DNA from: Planctomycetota bacterium
GTDB taxonomy: Bacteria; Planctomycetota; SZUA-567; JAFGGJ01
Assembly (NCBI GenBank): GCA_016930595.1
Contig: JAFGGJ010000002.1
Span: forward strand, 1-64,000
Length of the DNA: 64,000 bases
Direction of reading: 5' to 3'
The position numbers and the translations under genes are program-made. This document shows positions 8,252 to 17,660 of this stretch, piece after piece (position 1 is the first letter of the stretch; each line of letters begins with the position of its first letter). The notes under the pieces are model-generated. The model saw only the letters and a program-made list of their open reading frames with translations. It had not been told where the DNA came from and searched no databases.

Positions 8252-9835
8252 ATGAAACTGGTATGCTCCGGTTGTTTAAGCACCTATGACCTGGAAGGTC
8301 CTCCCGGCAAGGAATTCCGCTGCCGTTGCGGGAACAAGATATCGATGCCGCAGAGCGAGCCGAAGGAGCAGTTCGGGGTGGTGCACTGTTCGGGATGCTG
8401 GACGAGGTACGCCGTGGCGGGGCGGAAGTCCGGGGCGAAGTTCAGATGCAAGAAGTGCGGCAACGCCGTCGCCATCAGGAACACGGGAACGACCGCCCCG
8501 GAGCCAGCGGTGGGCGCTGACATGGATAACGCCCAGACGCAGATAATAAGCGCGTCGGAGATAAAAGGGGCCGTGGGGAAAAAGAAGCCGTCACCCGCTG
8601 CGGCGGATGCGAAAGACGCTCCCACGCGCACGAACATAGAGGCGAAGCCGCGCTCGCGGCCTTCTTCGCGCGTGGACCGTGCGGCGAGCAGGGACAGGGC
8701 GCCCACCCAGAAAGGCATAACGCCGCCGCGGCCGTCGCAGGACGACGCGGAGCTGAAGCGCCGCATAGGCTCGCAGGAACGGGAGCTCGGCGAACTCCGG
8801 ACGAAGACCGCCGAGATCGAAAAAGAGCGCAAGACGCTCGCGCGGAACCTGAAGGACGCCGAGGCGATGATAACCGCCAAGGACGCCGAGATAGGCGCAC
8901 TGAACAACCGGCTGAACGAATCGAGGGCGGAGGTCAAGCAGGTCCAGGAGAACGCCGCGAACATCCACAACGCGTTGAAGGAAGCGGGCGGCGAGATACA
9001 GAAGATGAAGCACGCCGCCGGGGAGCGGGAGAAGGAGGTCGCCGGGCTGAAGGCGTCGATAGAGGCGCTGCAGCAGCAGGTTGCGGGCCTGAACAAGGAC
9101 CTGGAGACGAGGGCGACGAAGGAGGAGACGGAGCGGTTCTACAAGGACCGTGCGGCGACGGAGGAGCGGTTCAAGCAGATAACGACGGAAGTCGGGGCGA
9201 CGCGTGAGGCTCTCGGCGGGATACTCGGCAAGGCCGAGGCTCTTTCGTCGGAGATAAAGGGGCTGCAGAACGAGGCGGGGAAGTTCGAGGAACTGCCGGA
9301 CATAAACTCCGAACTGCAGGAGACCCTGGCCGCGAAGAACAAGGCGGTCAAAGAGCGCGACGGGCTCAGGGGACGCATAGCGGAACTGGAAGGCGTGCTG
9401 AAGGAGATACGCTCCCAGATGGAGACTCAGGACGCCGAGCCCCAGTCCGTCTGGCAGCGCGGGGCGCAGCGGATATTCGGGCTGTTCAGCCGGCAGGAGA
9501 CGCAGGCGACGCGCACGCCGCCTCCGGTGGTCGCGGTGGACCACGGCGGGACGGCCGGGACGGACGACGACATGATAATGCCCGAGGACGTGGAGGTCCT
9601 GGGGGAGGATCTGCCGCCGGAGCCGATACCGATAGTGGACGACGAGCTTCTGGCTGACGAGGAAGAAGACACGGCTGCGGAAGAGAACGGCCGGACCGGC
9701 GACGCCGCCGGGGACGGTCCCGTGGGGGTAGGGGAGGCCAAGACGAGCAAGCTGCCGAGGACGGAGAGGAAACCGCCATCCAGGGGGCGGCTGGGGATGG
9801 GCAAGGCGACCAGGCGTAAGCGGCGCAACCCGTGA
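8252..9835 (+). CDS. Double zinc-ribbon coiled-coil protein, function unknown
   Basis: 527 residues. Two tandem zinc ribbons open the protein: C5/C8/C24/C26 (the second pair is the compressed CRC) and C46/C49/C66/C69, each followed by KI or AVAI-type strands as in MJ0042-like ribbons. A basic, low-complexity linker (80-170) leads to a long coiled coil about 170-400 rich in E, K and A heptads. The tail is acidic (DDDMIMPEDVEVLGEDLPPE), and a basic end (PSRGRLGMGKATRRKRRNP) could bind nucleic acid. There is no signal peptide or membrane helix, so it is cytoplasmic. It has its own promoter and a GGGGGG ribosome site, and converges with the methyltransferase gene with seven bases between stops. 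I do not recognise the full-length family. Confidence 0.7.
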   Translation: MKLVCSGCLSTYDLEGPPGKEFRCRCGNKISMPQSEPKEQFGVVHCSGCWTRYAVAGRKSGAKFRCKKCGNAVAIRNTGTTAPEPAVGADMDNAQTQIISASEIKGAVGKKKPSPAAADAKDAPTRTNIEAKPRSRPSSRVDRAASRDRAPTQKGITPPRPSQDDAELKRRIGSQERELGELRTKTAEIEKERKTLARNLKDAEAMITAKDAEIGALNNRLNESRAEVKQVQENAANIHNALKEAGGEIQKMKHAAGEREKEVAGLKASIEALQQQVAGLNKDLETRATKEETERFYKDRAATEERFKQITTEVGATREALGGILGKAEALSSEIKGLQNEAGKFEELPDINSELQETLAAKNKAVKERDGLRGRIAELEGVLKEIRSQMETQDAEPQSVWQRGAQRIFGLFSRQETQATRTPPPVVAVDHGGTAGTDDDMIMPEDVEVLGEDLPPEPIPIVDDELLADEEEDTAAEENGRTGDAAGDGPVGVGEAKTSKLPRTERKPPSRGRLGMGKATRRKRRNP

Positions 9836-9842
9836 CGTAATT

Positions 9843-10793
9843 TCAGCCGGTTTCCGCCGTAGGGGCGTTCCGGGTTCTCTTGAGTGCGAGTTCGAAGTAA
9901 TCCGGGTTTTTTTCATAGCCGACGAAGACGCGTCCCGTGGCGACGGCCGCGACGGCGGTCTGTCCGCTGCCCATGAAGGGATCGAGGACCACTTCGTCCG
10001 AAAACGTGTAGAGTTCTATGAGGCGCCGCGGCAGTTCGACCGGGAAGGGCGCGGGGTGGCCGATCTTTCTGGCCGACACGGCGGGAAAACTCCAGACGCT
10101 GCGCGTCAGTTCCAGGAAATCCTCCTTGGAAACCGTGGCGGACCTTCCGTCGGGAGCTTCGCGCCCCAGCGGACCCTTTGAGAAAACGAGAACGTATTCA
10201 TGGACGTCCCGCAGGGTCGGGTTGGCGGGGCTTTTCCACGAGCCCCATGCGGTGGAGGTGCCGGCGCTGGCCGACTTGTCCCAGATGATTTCGCCCCGCA
10301 TTGCGAAGCCGAGGTCGAGCATCAGCTCCACTATGAACAGGTGCAGGGGGATGTAGGGTTTTCTTCCAACATTGGCGACGTTTATGCAGGCCCTGCCGCC
10401 CGGGACGAGCACGCGGCGGACTTCGGCGCACACGGTGGTCAGCAGGCCCAGGTATTCGCGCAGGGAGAGGTCTTCGTCGTATTCCTTGCCGACGTTGTAG
10501 GGAGGGGACGTGACCATGAGATGGACGCATTCGCCGGGGAGGTGGTGCATGTTTTCGCTGGAGGCGCAGAGGATCCTGTTGCGCATGTCGGAGGGCAGCG
10601 GATTGCCCGTGCCGGAAGCAGGCTGCGTTTCGGCGTTCATGCCACGGTAGAGCTTCGAGGCGTAAAAGGTGCTCGAATCATGGCCTTCGCGCTTAGGCGT
10701 GCCGAAGGCGCTGGTGCTGCTGCCGGAGCGCTTGCGGCGCCGGGATTTCCGGCGCCCTTTCCCGCCCGGGCTCTGTTTCGAACTGGCTGCCAA
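9843..10793 (-). CDS. DNA methyltransferase (N4-cytosine/N6-adenine type)
   Basis: 316 residues as drawn. The catalytic motif IV is TSPPYN (VTSPPYNVGKEYDED), the form common in N4-cytosine enzymes, and motif I follows it near the C-terminus as DPFMGSGQTAVAA with VGYEKNPDYF, giving the beta-class order. The start is unsure: the drawn TTG (10793) adds a 50-residue basic tail, and an ATG at 10640 (MNAETQP) is the alternative. Neither has a strong ribosome site. No restriction endonuclease or specificity subunit lies beside it, so it looks like an orphan regulator or housekeeping methylase. Target sequence unknown. Confidence 0.85.
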   Translation of the reverse strand: MAASSKQSPGGKGRRKSRRRKRSGSSTSAFGTPKREGHDSSTFYASKLYRGMNAETQPASGTGNPLPSDMRNRILCASSENMHHLPGECVHLMVTSPPYNVGKEYDEDLSLREYLGLLTTVCAEVRRVLVPGGRACINVANVGRKPYIPLHLFIVELMLDLGFAMRGEIIWDKSASAGTSTAWGSWKSPANPTLRDVHEYVLVFSKGPLGREAPDGRSATVSKEDFLELTRSVWSFPAVSARKIGHPAPFPVELPRRLIELYTFSDEVVLDPFMGSGQTAVAAVATGRVFVGYEKNPDYFELALKRTRNAPTAETG

Positions 10794-10873
10794 AGGGGGA
10801 CCTTTTTATGGTTAATGTTAGGCGCCGGCGGCTTCGCGTCAAGCCTGGGGACGCGTTTGTGCGGACAAAATGC

Positions 10874-10901
10874 TTGTCGGAGTGGAGGCAGACCCTAAAA
10901 T
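10874..10901 (+). promoter_or_regulatory. Promoter for the radical SAM gene
   Basis: TTGTCG (10874-10879), 16 bases, TAAAAT (10896-10901), placed 33 bases before the start codon in a divergent intergenic region. Confidence 0.45.
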
Positions 10902-10933
10902 AGCCCCGAAATTCTGACGCAGAAGGAGTGTCG

Positions 10934-11968
10934 ATGCACGAAGCCATGTACTGGAAGCCGGCGAATGCCGGACGCGTGGAATGCACGCTCTGTCCGCACC
11001 GCTGCATTATACCCGAAGGCGGCCGCGGGATATGCAGGGGACGTGTCAACAGTGGGGGAAAGCTCTTAGCGGAAAGCTTCGGGCGGATAACGTCCATGGG
11101 AATGGACCCCATCGAAAAGAAGCCGTTGTATCACTTTCAACCGGGCAGCCGCATAATGTCGGTCGGGACGTACGGGTGCAACCTGAGGTGCAGCTTCTGT
11201 CAGAACCACGACATAAGCCAGAAGGGGCCGCCGGAGGTGGCTTACAGGGAGGTGTCTCCCCAGGACCTGGTGCTTGCCGCCGCCGCCAACGGGTCCGCAG
11301 GCATTGCCTACACGTACAACGAGCCCATGATATGGTACGAATACGTGCTGGAGACCGCCGTGCTGGCCCACAGGGCGGGGCTTGCGAACGTGCTGGTGAC
11401 GAACGGGTACGTGAACCCGGAGCCGTTTGCGGAGCTCGCGCCCCACACAGACGCGATGAACGTAGACATAAAATCTTTTCGGGACGAGTTTTACAAGGAT
11501 CTGGCCGGGGCGTCGCTGCAGCCGGTGCTGGACACGGTCAAGGCGGGTGTGAAGGCCGGCATACACGTGGAGACCACGACGCTGATTATCCCAGGACACA
11601 ACGACGGGGACCGGGAACTGGACGCCCTGGCGGCATGGATAGCGGCGGAAGCCGGGCCGGAGACGCCGGCGCACCTGTCGGCGTATTTCCCCCGCTACAG
11701 GCTGAAAGCCCCGGCCACTCCGCTGGAGACGCTCATGCGGGCCCAGCGGCTGTTCAGGAAGCACCTTGAGTACGTGTACCTGGGGAACGTCCCGGCGGAT
11801 AGCGGGTCGGACAGCCGCTGTGCGGAATGCGGCCGGCTGCTGGTGGAGCGCTCCGGATACCAGGTGAACGCCGCCGGGCTGGCCGCGGACGGCACGTGTG
11901 CGGGATGCGGGGCGAAAAACCATTTCGTCCGTGGCGTCAAGCGAAAGGCCGACACGTCCGATAAATAA
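10934..11968 (+). CDS. amrS: AmmeMemoRadiSam system radical SAM enzyme
   Basis: 344 residues. N-terminal cysteines (VECTLCPHRC, GICRGR) precede the radical SAM signature CNLRCSFCQ (C82, C86, C89) that binds the 4Fe-4S cluster. FQPGSRIMSVGTYGCN and AYTYNEPMIWYEYV are typical of the pyruvate-formate-lyase-activase-like branch paired with AMMECR1 and Memo proteins. A C-terminal pair of CxxC motifs (CAECG, CAGCG) adds a zinc ribbon. The ATG at 10934 is favoured over the GTG six bases upstream because AGAAGGAG ends five bases before it. Neither the AMMECR1 nor the Memo partner is in this window. Its chemical product is not established from sequence. Confidence 0.85.
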   Translation: MHEAMYWKPANAGRVECTLCPHRCIIPEGGRGICRGRVNSGGKLLAESFGRITSMGMDPIEKKPLYHFQPGSRIMSVGTYGCNLRCSFCQNHDISQKGPPEVAYREVSPQDLVLAAAANGSAGIAYTYNEPMIWYEYVLETAVLAHRAGLANVLVTNGYVNPEPFAELAPHTDAMNVDIKSFRDEFYKDLAGASLQPVLDTVKAGVKAGIHVETTTLIIPGHNDGDRELDALAAWIAAEAGPETPAHLSAYFPRYRLKAPATPLETLMRAQRLFRKHLEYVYLGNVPADSGSDSRCAECGRLLVERSGYQVNAAGLAADGTCAGCGAKNHFVRGVKRKADTSDK

Positions 11969-11997
11969 CCGGAGGAGACACCTCCACTGCTCCGGTT
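11967..11997 (+). other. Hairpin after amrS, in the smc leader
   Basis: An 8-bp inverted repeat, AACCGGAG / CTCCGGTT, overlaps the amrS stop codon and encloses a smaller GGAG/CTCC pair. No T-run follows, so it is more likely a weak attenuator or mRNA-stability element than a terminator. Confidence 0.35.
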
Positions 11998-12053
11998 CCC
12001 TGTAAAGACCGGGCACCTCCTGCCCAGCGCAGGACTCCATGAAGGAGTAGAGA

Positions 12054-15000
12054 ATGCACCTGAAACGCCTGGAAATCGTAGGCTTCAAATCCTTTGCCGA
12101 CAAGACGGTCCTGAACCTGGACACGGGTGTAACCGCGTTCGTCGGGCCGAACGGTTCGGGGAAGAGCAACATAGTGGACGCTATACGATGGGCGCTGGGG
12201 GAGCAGTCGGCCAAGCGGCTGCGCGGCGGGGCGATGCAGGACGTCATCTTTGCGGGGTCGGCGGCGAGGAAGGCGTCGAACTTCGCCGAAGTGACTCTCA
12301 TCATGGACAACCACGACCGGACGCTGCCGGTCGATTACAACGAAGTCGCCGTGACCCGGCGGCTGTTTTCAAGCGGAGACAGCGAATACCTGATAAACCG
12401 CCAGACGTGCCGGCTGAAGGACGTCAGGGAACTGTTTCTGGGCACGGGCGTAGGCGGCGGATCGTACAACATAATCGAGCAGGGGAAAGTGGACGCGCTC
12501 CTGCAGGCGGGGCCGCTGGAGCGGCGCCGGGTCATCGAGGAAGTGGCGGGGATTTCCGGCTACAAGATGCGCCGAGACCTTGCCAAAAGAAAACTGGAAC
12601 GTCTCGACATGAGCCTGGAAGCCGTCCGCACCGTGCTGGCGGAGGTGGAAAGACGCCTCCGGTCGCTGGCGCGGCAGGTGGGCAAGGCGCGGCGATACAG
12701 GGAATACCGCGAGGAGCTTTCCACGCTGGAGTTGGACGTGTCGGCGCGCAGGCTGGGGATCATGGAGGCGGAGTTCAAGGACGTGACCGCCGGGATAGAA
12801 AAACTGCGAGAAGAGCTGGCGGCGCTGGATGCGTCCGTGGCGGAAATAGAAGCCGTCGAAATGGACGAGAGCCGCATCCGCGCCGGACTGGCCGACAGGC
12901 TGCAGGCCGCGGAGACATCCTACCGGGACACGGTGGTGGCGGCCGAGCGCTCCCGGTCGCTGGCCGCGTCCGCCGGGCGGACCGCTGTCGCGGAGCAGGA
13001 ACGCATCGGCCGGCTGGAAGCCGAACTCGCCGTGCTTTCCGAAAAGCTGGGCGAATCATCGCGGCTGGCGGAAGAACTTTTTGCGCGGCGTGCGACGCTG
13101 GCCGCGGGCGTGGAGGAAGAGCGTGCGATAGCCGCCTGCGGTGCCGGGGACGTCGAGCAGATGGGGGCCGAGCTGAAGGATATCGAAGCGGCCGTAGACG
13201 AACTGCGGCAGAAAGCCTACCGGACGGCGGCGGAACGTTCCGCCTCTTCAAACCGCTCGCAGGACGCTGCGGGGAGGGCGCTTTCCCTCCGGAGGCGCAT
13301 GGAGAGCAGCGGGGAACGTGCTGCGGCCGTGGAGGCGCGCCGGGCTGGTTTTGCGGCAAGGGCTGAAGCGTGTCAGGCGGCGGCGGGCGGGGCCGCCCGA
13401 ATCCGGCAGGCGCTGGACGGGCTGTGCGGACGGTTGCGGAAACGCGTGGAACGGTCGGCAAGGCGGGAGCGCACGGCTGAACGGATATCCTCGCGCGTGC
13501 TGAGGTCGGCGGCGGGGCTGGAGTCGCGCCTGGAGATGCTGGAACAGATGCGGGTGCGGCGGGAAGGTTTTTCGGGCGATCTGAGGACGTTCGTGGAGAG
13601 GGCCGGCGGCAGGGGGATCAGGGCGTCGGTTCTGGGAGAGATGCTTTCGGTGCCGGTGGAGTACAGGAAGGCGGTGGAAGCGGCGCTGGACGGGCTGCTT
13701 GGGACCGTCGTCGTGGATGAATTCACGCCCGCTCTGCTGGAAGGCATGACCGAGAACCGCATAGACCTGTACCCCGGCGGGCCGAGGGGCGAGGGTCCCG
13801 GAACGGCGGTTCCGGCGGCGGGCGAGGAAGGCGTCACGCCCGTCCTGGACGTGGTAAAGTGCCCGACGGGCGTGCAGCGACTGGTGGAAGACCTGCTGGG
13901 CCAGGTGCTGATCATCCACGCGTCGGCGGATGTCAACGACGTGCGTGCGAACCACCCGGAAGCGACGCTTGTCACCGTGAACGGCGAAATGCTGCGTCCC
14001 TGCGGGATGCTTTCCATTCGCCGCGGGGAAGCCCTTGCCGGCGTCATCGGGCGTTCCGGGGAGATCGCTGCCGTTGGAGATCTCCTGGTCCGCGCGCGGG
14101 CGCGCGCCGTAAAGCGCCGTGCCCGGAAAGCGGACATGCGTCTTGGAGCGGCGGTGGAGCGAAGGGATGCCGCTGCCGCTGAAGCGTCCCGGCTGGGGCG
14201 GGAACGCGACGACCTGCGTCGGCAGGCGGAAGGGCTGCGGCGGGAGAATGAGATAATCTGCGGCGAGAGGGATTCGATCGGGCAGGAAGCCGATGCGCAG
14301 GAAGCCCTTGCGCTGGAAGAAGCCGGCAGGGTGACGGAGCTCATAGACGCCGAGAAGGCCGTGATCGCGGAACTCGAAGCCCGCCTGAGCGAACTCGGTG
14401 ACGTGCGCGGGCGGCTCGAGGCGGTCCGGGACCGCGCCGGGCGGCAGGCCGCGGAACTCGCCCGGCTCGAAGAGCAGCTCAAGGCGCATGACGGTGAAAC
14501 CGCGGCCGTACAGCGGTCGGCGGACGAAAGCGCCGCCGGCGTGGAACGCGTCCGGAGCGAGATGTCCATTGCGGAACGGCGCGTGTCCGAGTCGCGTGCC
14601 GAAGAAGCCGCCGCCCGGGAGGACCTTGCGGAACTGGTGACGAAGGCTGACGGTCTCAAGCGGCACACCTCGGAACTCGCCGCCGAAAGGGCGCGTCTCG
14701 ACGCCGAGCGGGAAGAGCGCTCCGCCAGGCGCCGCGGACTCGAGAAAGAAATATCCGTGAAGCGCGACGACATGCAGGAGAAGCGCCTGCGGGAGAATTC
14801 GCTGGTACTCAACCGTGCGAACCTCATACAGGACGTTCTTGAGCGGTACAACAGGGACCTTGGCGAAGTAGCCGCGGGACTCGAAGGGCCGGTCGAAGCT
14901 CCCCGGGAAGAGGAGGTCGAGCGGATAGCGGAGCTGAAGCGCCGGATGGCGTCGCTTGGCAACGTGAACGTGTCCGCCATCGAAGAAGAGGACGAACTCC

Positions 15001-15575
15001 GTGAACGCAGGGACTTCGTGAAGGGCGAGATAAAGGATCTCGAAACCGCCAGGATGCGGCTCTACGAGGCGATCGAGCGGCTGGATTCGTTCTGCAGGGA
15101 GCGGTTCAGCGAGGCGCTGGAGAAGGTGGCGGCGAATTTCCAGGAGCTGTTCCGGAAGCTCTTCCAGGGCGGGGACGTCAAGCTGCGGCTGCTCGAGGGC
15201 GATGTGCTCGAGGCGGGGCTGGAAGTCGTTGTCAGGCCGCCCGGGAAGGAGCCGCGGATACTCTCGCTGCTTTCCGGCGGCGAAAAGGCCATGACCGCCA
15301 TCGCGCTGATAATGGCGGCGTTCAAGGCGAGCCCCAGTCCGTTCTGCCTGCTGGACGAGGTGGACGGGCCCCTGGACGAGGCCAACGTGGAGAGGCTGAA
15401 CATGATCGTGCAGGAATTCGCGTATTCCACGCAGTTCGTGCTCATCACTCACAACAAGCTTACCATGACGTACGCCGACACCATATACGGCGTGGCGATG
15501 GAAGAAGCCGGAATTTCCAAGTACCTGAAGACCGATCTGGTGCGTGCCGACGAAAACCTCGCCGTCGCCGACTGA
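12054..15575 (+). CDS. smc: Chromosome segregation protein SMC
   Basis: 1173 residues, the usual SMC length. It holds the N-terminal Walker A (GPNGSGKSN, 31-39), two long coiled coils, a hinge near 510-650 (RGIRASVLGEMLSVPVEYRKAVEAALDG) and the C-terminal signature LLSGGEKAMTA (about 1072) with Walker B CLLDEVDGPLDEANV (about 1100). The homodimer entraps DNA and condenses chromosomes, normally with ScpA and ScpB, neither of which is in the window. AAGGAG precedes the ATG by seven bases. An 85-base leader with a hairpin separates it from amrS. Confidence 0.97.
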   Translation: MHLKRLEIVGFKSFADKTVLNLDTGVTAFVGPNGSGKSNIVDAIRWALGEQSAKRLRGGAMQDVIFAGSAARKASNFAEVTLIMDNHDRTLPVDYNEVAVTRRLFSSGDSEYLINRQTCRLKDVRELFLGTGVGGGSYNIIEQGKVDALLQAGPLERRRVIEEVAGISGYKMRRDLAKRKLERLDMSLEAVRTVLAEVERRLRSLARQVGKARRYREYREELSTLELDVSARRLGIMEAEFKDVTAGIEKLREELAALDASVAEIEAVEMDESRIRAGLADRLQAAETSYRDTVVAAERSRSLAASAGRTAVAEQERIGRLEAELAVLSEKLGESSRLAEELFARRATLAAGVEEERAIAACGAGDVEQMGAELKDIEAAVDELRQKAYRTAAERSASSNRSQDAAGRALSLRRRMESSGERAAAVEARRAGFAARAEACQAAAGGAARIRQALDGLCGRLRKRVERSARRERTAERISSRVLRSAAGLESRLEMLEQMRVRREGFSGDLRTFVERAGGRGIRASVLGEMLSVPVEYRKAVEAALDGLLGTVVVDEFTPALLEGMTENRIDLYPGGPRGEGPGTAVPAAGEEGVTPVLDVVKCPTGVQRLVEDLLGQVLIIHASADVNDVRANHPEATLVTVNGEMLRPCGMLSIRRGEALAGVIGRSGEIAAVGDLLVRARARAVKRRARKADMRLGAAVERRDAAAAEASRLGRERDDLRRQAEGLRRENEIICGERDSIGQEADAQEALALEEAGRVTELIDAEKAVIAELEARLSELGDVRGRLEAVRDRAGRQAAELARLEEQLKAHDGETAAVQRSADESAAGVERVRSEMSIAERRVSESRAEEAAAREDLAELVTKADGLKRHTSELAAERARLDAEREERSARRRGLEKEISVKRDDMQEKRLRENSLVLNRANLIQDVLERYNRDLGEVAAGLEGPVEAPREEEVERIAELKRRMASLGNVNVSAIEEEDELRERRDFVKGEIKDLETARMRLYEAIERLDSFCRERFSEALEKVAANFQELFRKLFQGGDVKLRLLEGDVLEAGLEVVVRPPGKEPRILSLLSGGEKAMTAIALIMAAFKASPSPFCLLDEVDGPLDEANVERLNMIVQEFAYSTQFVLITHNKLTMTYADTIYGVAMEEAGISKYLKTDLVRADENLAVAD

Positions 15576-15665
15576 CGCGGTGTTTCCCGGAGGGAATTTT
15601 TGCGGAACGGGTGTTTGGGGTACACTGTTTAATGGAGGGCGCCGGATACTGATTGGAGCCTGGCG

Positions 15666-16058
15666 ATGAAGGATATCATGCGGCTTGGCCTGACCGCCTG
15701 CGTAGTCGCTTTCTGCGGCGGCTGCGGACCTCTCGACAGCATTCTGCCCGACATCATCCCGCCGTTCGTCATCGACGTGTCCCCTTCCGACGGGGGAACG
15801 GGGGTTTCCGTGGACACGGACATCAGCGTGACTTTCAGCGAGACCATGGATCCTGCAACGATAAACCCGTCGTCGTTTACCGTCAGCGGCGTCAGCGGCG
15901 CGATCGTCTGCGAGACCCTCGGGATGGTCGCCACGTTTACGCCGGACAGCCCCCTGGCTGCGGGTACTTTGTACACGGTGACGCTGACGACGGAAGTGGC
16001 TGATTCCGCCGGCAATTCCCTGACATCGGACTACACGTGGTCGTTCGAGACGCAGTGA
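15666..16058 (+). CDS. SbsA-type Ig-like domain lipoprotein
   Basis: 130 residues. An N-terminal hydrophobic signal ends in AFCGGC, a plausible lipobox. The remainder is one Big_5 (SbsA) Ig-like domain: VIDVSPSDGGTGVSVDTDISVTFSETMDPATI, then LAAGTLYTVTL and SLTSDYTWSFET. The family occurs in surface and S-layer proteins. Here one domain alone is tethered, probably to the outer membrane. GGAG precedes the ATG. A possible TACACT -10 lies at 15621-15626 after smc. Binding target unknown. Confidence 0.75.
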   Translation: MKDIMRLGLTACVVAFCGGCGPLDSILPDIIPPFVIDVSPSDGGTGVSVDTDISVTFSETMDPATINPSSFTVSGVSGAIVCETLGMVATFTPDSPLAAGTLYTVTLTTEVADSAGNSLTSDYTWSFETQ

Positions 16059-16135
16059 AGGGCCCGGGGTTCGTGCGGGCGTTTTGCGGGAGGATACGGC
16101 GTAGCGGCGCCATCGGGGATGAACGTGCGGAGGCG

Positions 16136-16222
16136 TGGTGGGCGAGGCGGGATTCGAACCCGCACGGGTTTTGGCCCAGGGGATTTTAAGTCCCCAGCGT
16201 CTGCCGGTTCCGCCACTCGCCC
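16136..16222 (-). tRNA. tRNA-Leu (UAA)
   Basis: Acceptor GGGCGAG pairs with CTCGCCC, followed by discriminator A and an encoded CCA. The anticodon stem GGGGA/TCCCC encloses the loop CTTAAAA, giving anticodon TAA. The T arm has GGTTCGAATCC, and a long variable arm typical of class II tRNAs is present. It reads UUA and, by wobble, UUG. Confidence 0.97.
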
Positions 16223-16256
16223 TTTACAGCGTAATATTATCCCACCGGGAGCTTCA

Positions 16257-17636
16257 TTACAAGCCGGCCGCCGCCCTGGCGGCGTTTTTGAAGGCTTCGC
16301 CCCGCTCGCGGTAGTTGCCGAACATGTCGAAACTCGCGAAGCCGGGAGACAGTATGACCTGTTTTGCTCCGGCTGAGCGGGCTGCTGCCAGCGCTTTGGC
16401 CACCGCGTCCGGCATGTCGCCCGCCGCGCTGACGGCGGCGGTCCCGCCGATGAGATGGCGGAGCTCTGCGGCGGTCTCGCCGATCAGAACCACGGCGGGA
16501 GCGCGCCCCAGGCGTTCCGCCAGGATTTGCAGGGGCATTCCCTTGTTGCGGCCGCCCACGATCAGCACGGGAGCCGGCGTGAAGGTTTCCAGAGCGGCCA
16601 GCGTGGAATCCGGCGTAGTGGAAGAGGAGTCGTCATAGAAGGCGACGCCGCCGGCTTCGGCGACGAATTCCATCCGGTGTTCCACCCCGGCGAAAGACAG
16701 GCCCAGCCGGAACGCGTCTTCCGGAGGCAGTTTCCCCGCCGCTGCCGCGGCCGCGATGACGGCGCAGAAGTTATAGAGGTTGTGCCTGCCGGGGAGGGGA
16801 GCGTCTGCGACGGAGCCGAGTTTTCTTTCGCTGCCGTCGGCGCCGCGGTGCACAAGATTTTCTTCATCGAAATACGTGCCCGGGGAATTGCCCGCCGAAA
16901 AACGCCCGAAATGGAGGACGTCGCCGGGGAATCCTTTGCCCCAGCCGGCGACTTCATCGTCGGCATTCAGGATGAGCGTCCCGGCGGGCGGCACGTGGCG
17001 GATGATCCCGCGCTTGGCGGCGCGGTAGTCGGAGGGGCTGCGGTAGTGATCCAGGTGATTGGGGGCGAAGTTCGTGAACAGCATTGTGTCGGGGGCGGTG
17101 CGGGCCAGCGCCATGTATTCCGCCTGGTAGCTGGAGACCTCAAGCACCAGCACCGCTGGCGACTTTCTCGCCGTGGAAAGGAGCGTGGACGCCGCGGGAC
17201 CGATGTTACCCGCCTTGACGGCTCCGGGAGGGGACTGTTTCAGGACGTGGTGCAGCCACGCAGTGACGGTCGTCTTGCCGTTGGAGCCGGTGATGCCGAC
17301 GGAAGGTCCGGCGGCGGCGAGCAGGAGCAGTGCCACGTCGTTCAGCACCGCCCCGGCCGCGGCGCAGTAAGGATGCGTAACGGGCACCGACGGGGCCGGC
17401 ACGACCAGCGTCCGGGCGTCCACGAGCCATCCGGGGTTCGCTCCGGAGACGACCGGGATGCCGGCCGCCGCCAGCCGGGCGACGTGTACCGCCGGCAGCC
17501 GGCCGGCCGGCCTGCTGTCCGTCACCGTGACGGTCATGCCGGCGGCATTGAGTGCGAGCGCGGCGTCGGCGCCGGAGCCGTTGTCTCCGACGCCCAGGAC
17601 CACGGCTTTCCGCAAGGCGGCTGGATCGCAGGGCAT
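16257..17636 (-). CDS. murD: UDP-N-acetylmuramoyl-L-alanine:D-glutamate ligase MurD
   Basis: 459 residues. It adds D-glutamate to UDP-MurNAc-L-Ala in cytoplasmic peptidoglycan synthesis. It shows the Mur ligase N-terminal fold (VVLGVGDNGSGADAALALNAAG), the ATP-binding GITGSNGKTTVTAW (about 114-127), TNFAPNHLDHY in the central domain, the FAGVEHRMEFV motif and a C-terminal VLIVGGRNKGM. It stands alone, away from any mra/fts/mur cluster, and is divergent from the TrkA-C gene through a palindromic promoter region. No strong Shine-Dalgarno precedes the ATG. Confidence 0.95.
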   Translation of the reverse strand: MPCDPAALRKAVVLGVGDNGSGADAALALNAAGMTVTVTDSRPAGRLPAVHVARLAAAGIPVVSGANPGWLVDARTLVVPAPSVPVTHPYCAAAGAVLNDVALLLLAAAGPSVGITGSNGKTTVTAWLHHVLKQSPPGAVKAGNIGPAASTLLSTARKSPAVLVLEVSSYQAEYMALARTAPDTMLFTNFAPNHLDHYRSPSDYRAAKRGIIRHVPPAGTLILNADDEVAGWGKGFPGDVLHFGRFSAGNSPGTYFDEENLVHRGADGSERKLGSVADAPLPGRHNLYNFCAVIAAAAAAGKLPPEDAFRLGLSFAGVEHRMEFVAEAGGVAFYDDSSSTTPDSTLAALETFTPAPVLIVGGRNKGMPLQILAERLGRAPAVVLIGETAAELRHLIGGTAAVSAAGDMPDAVAKALAAARSAGAKQVILSPGFASFDMFGNYRERGEAFKNAARAAAGL

Positions 17637-17660
17637 ATTGTGCAGTATTCCTCTCGCCGG

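Noticed and set aside
13248..15452. Long minus-strand frame within smc
   Set aside because: It is antisense to a complete SMC with all motifs.
15586..15601. Terminator after smc
   Set aside because: Only a 5-bp stem (TTCCC/GGGAA) with a T-run; too weak to call.
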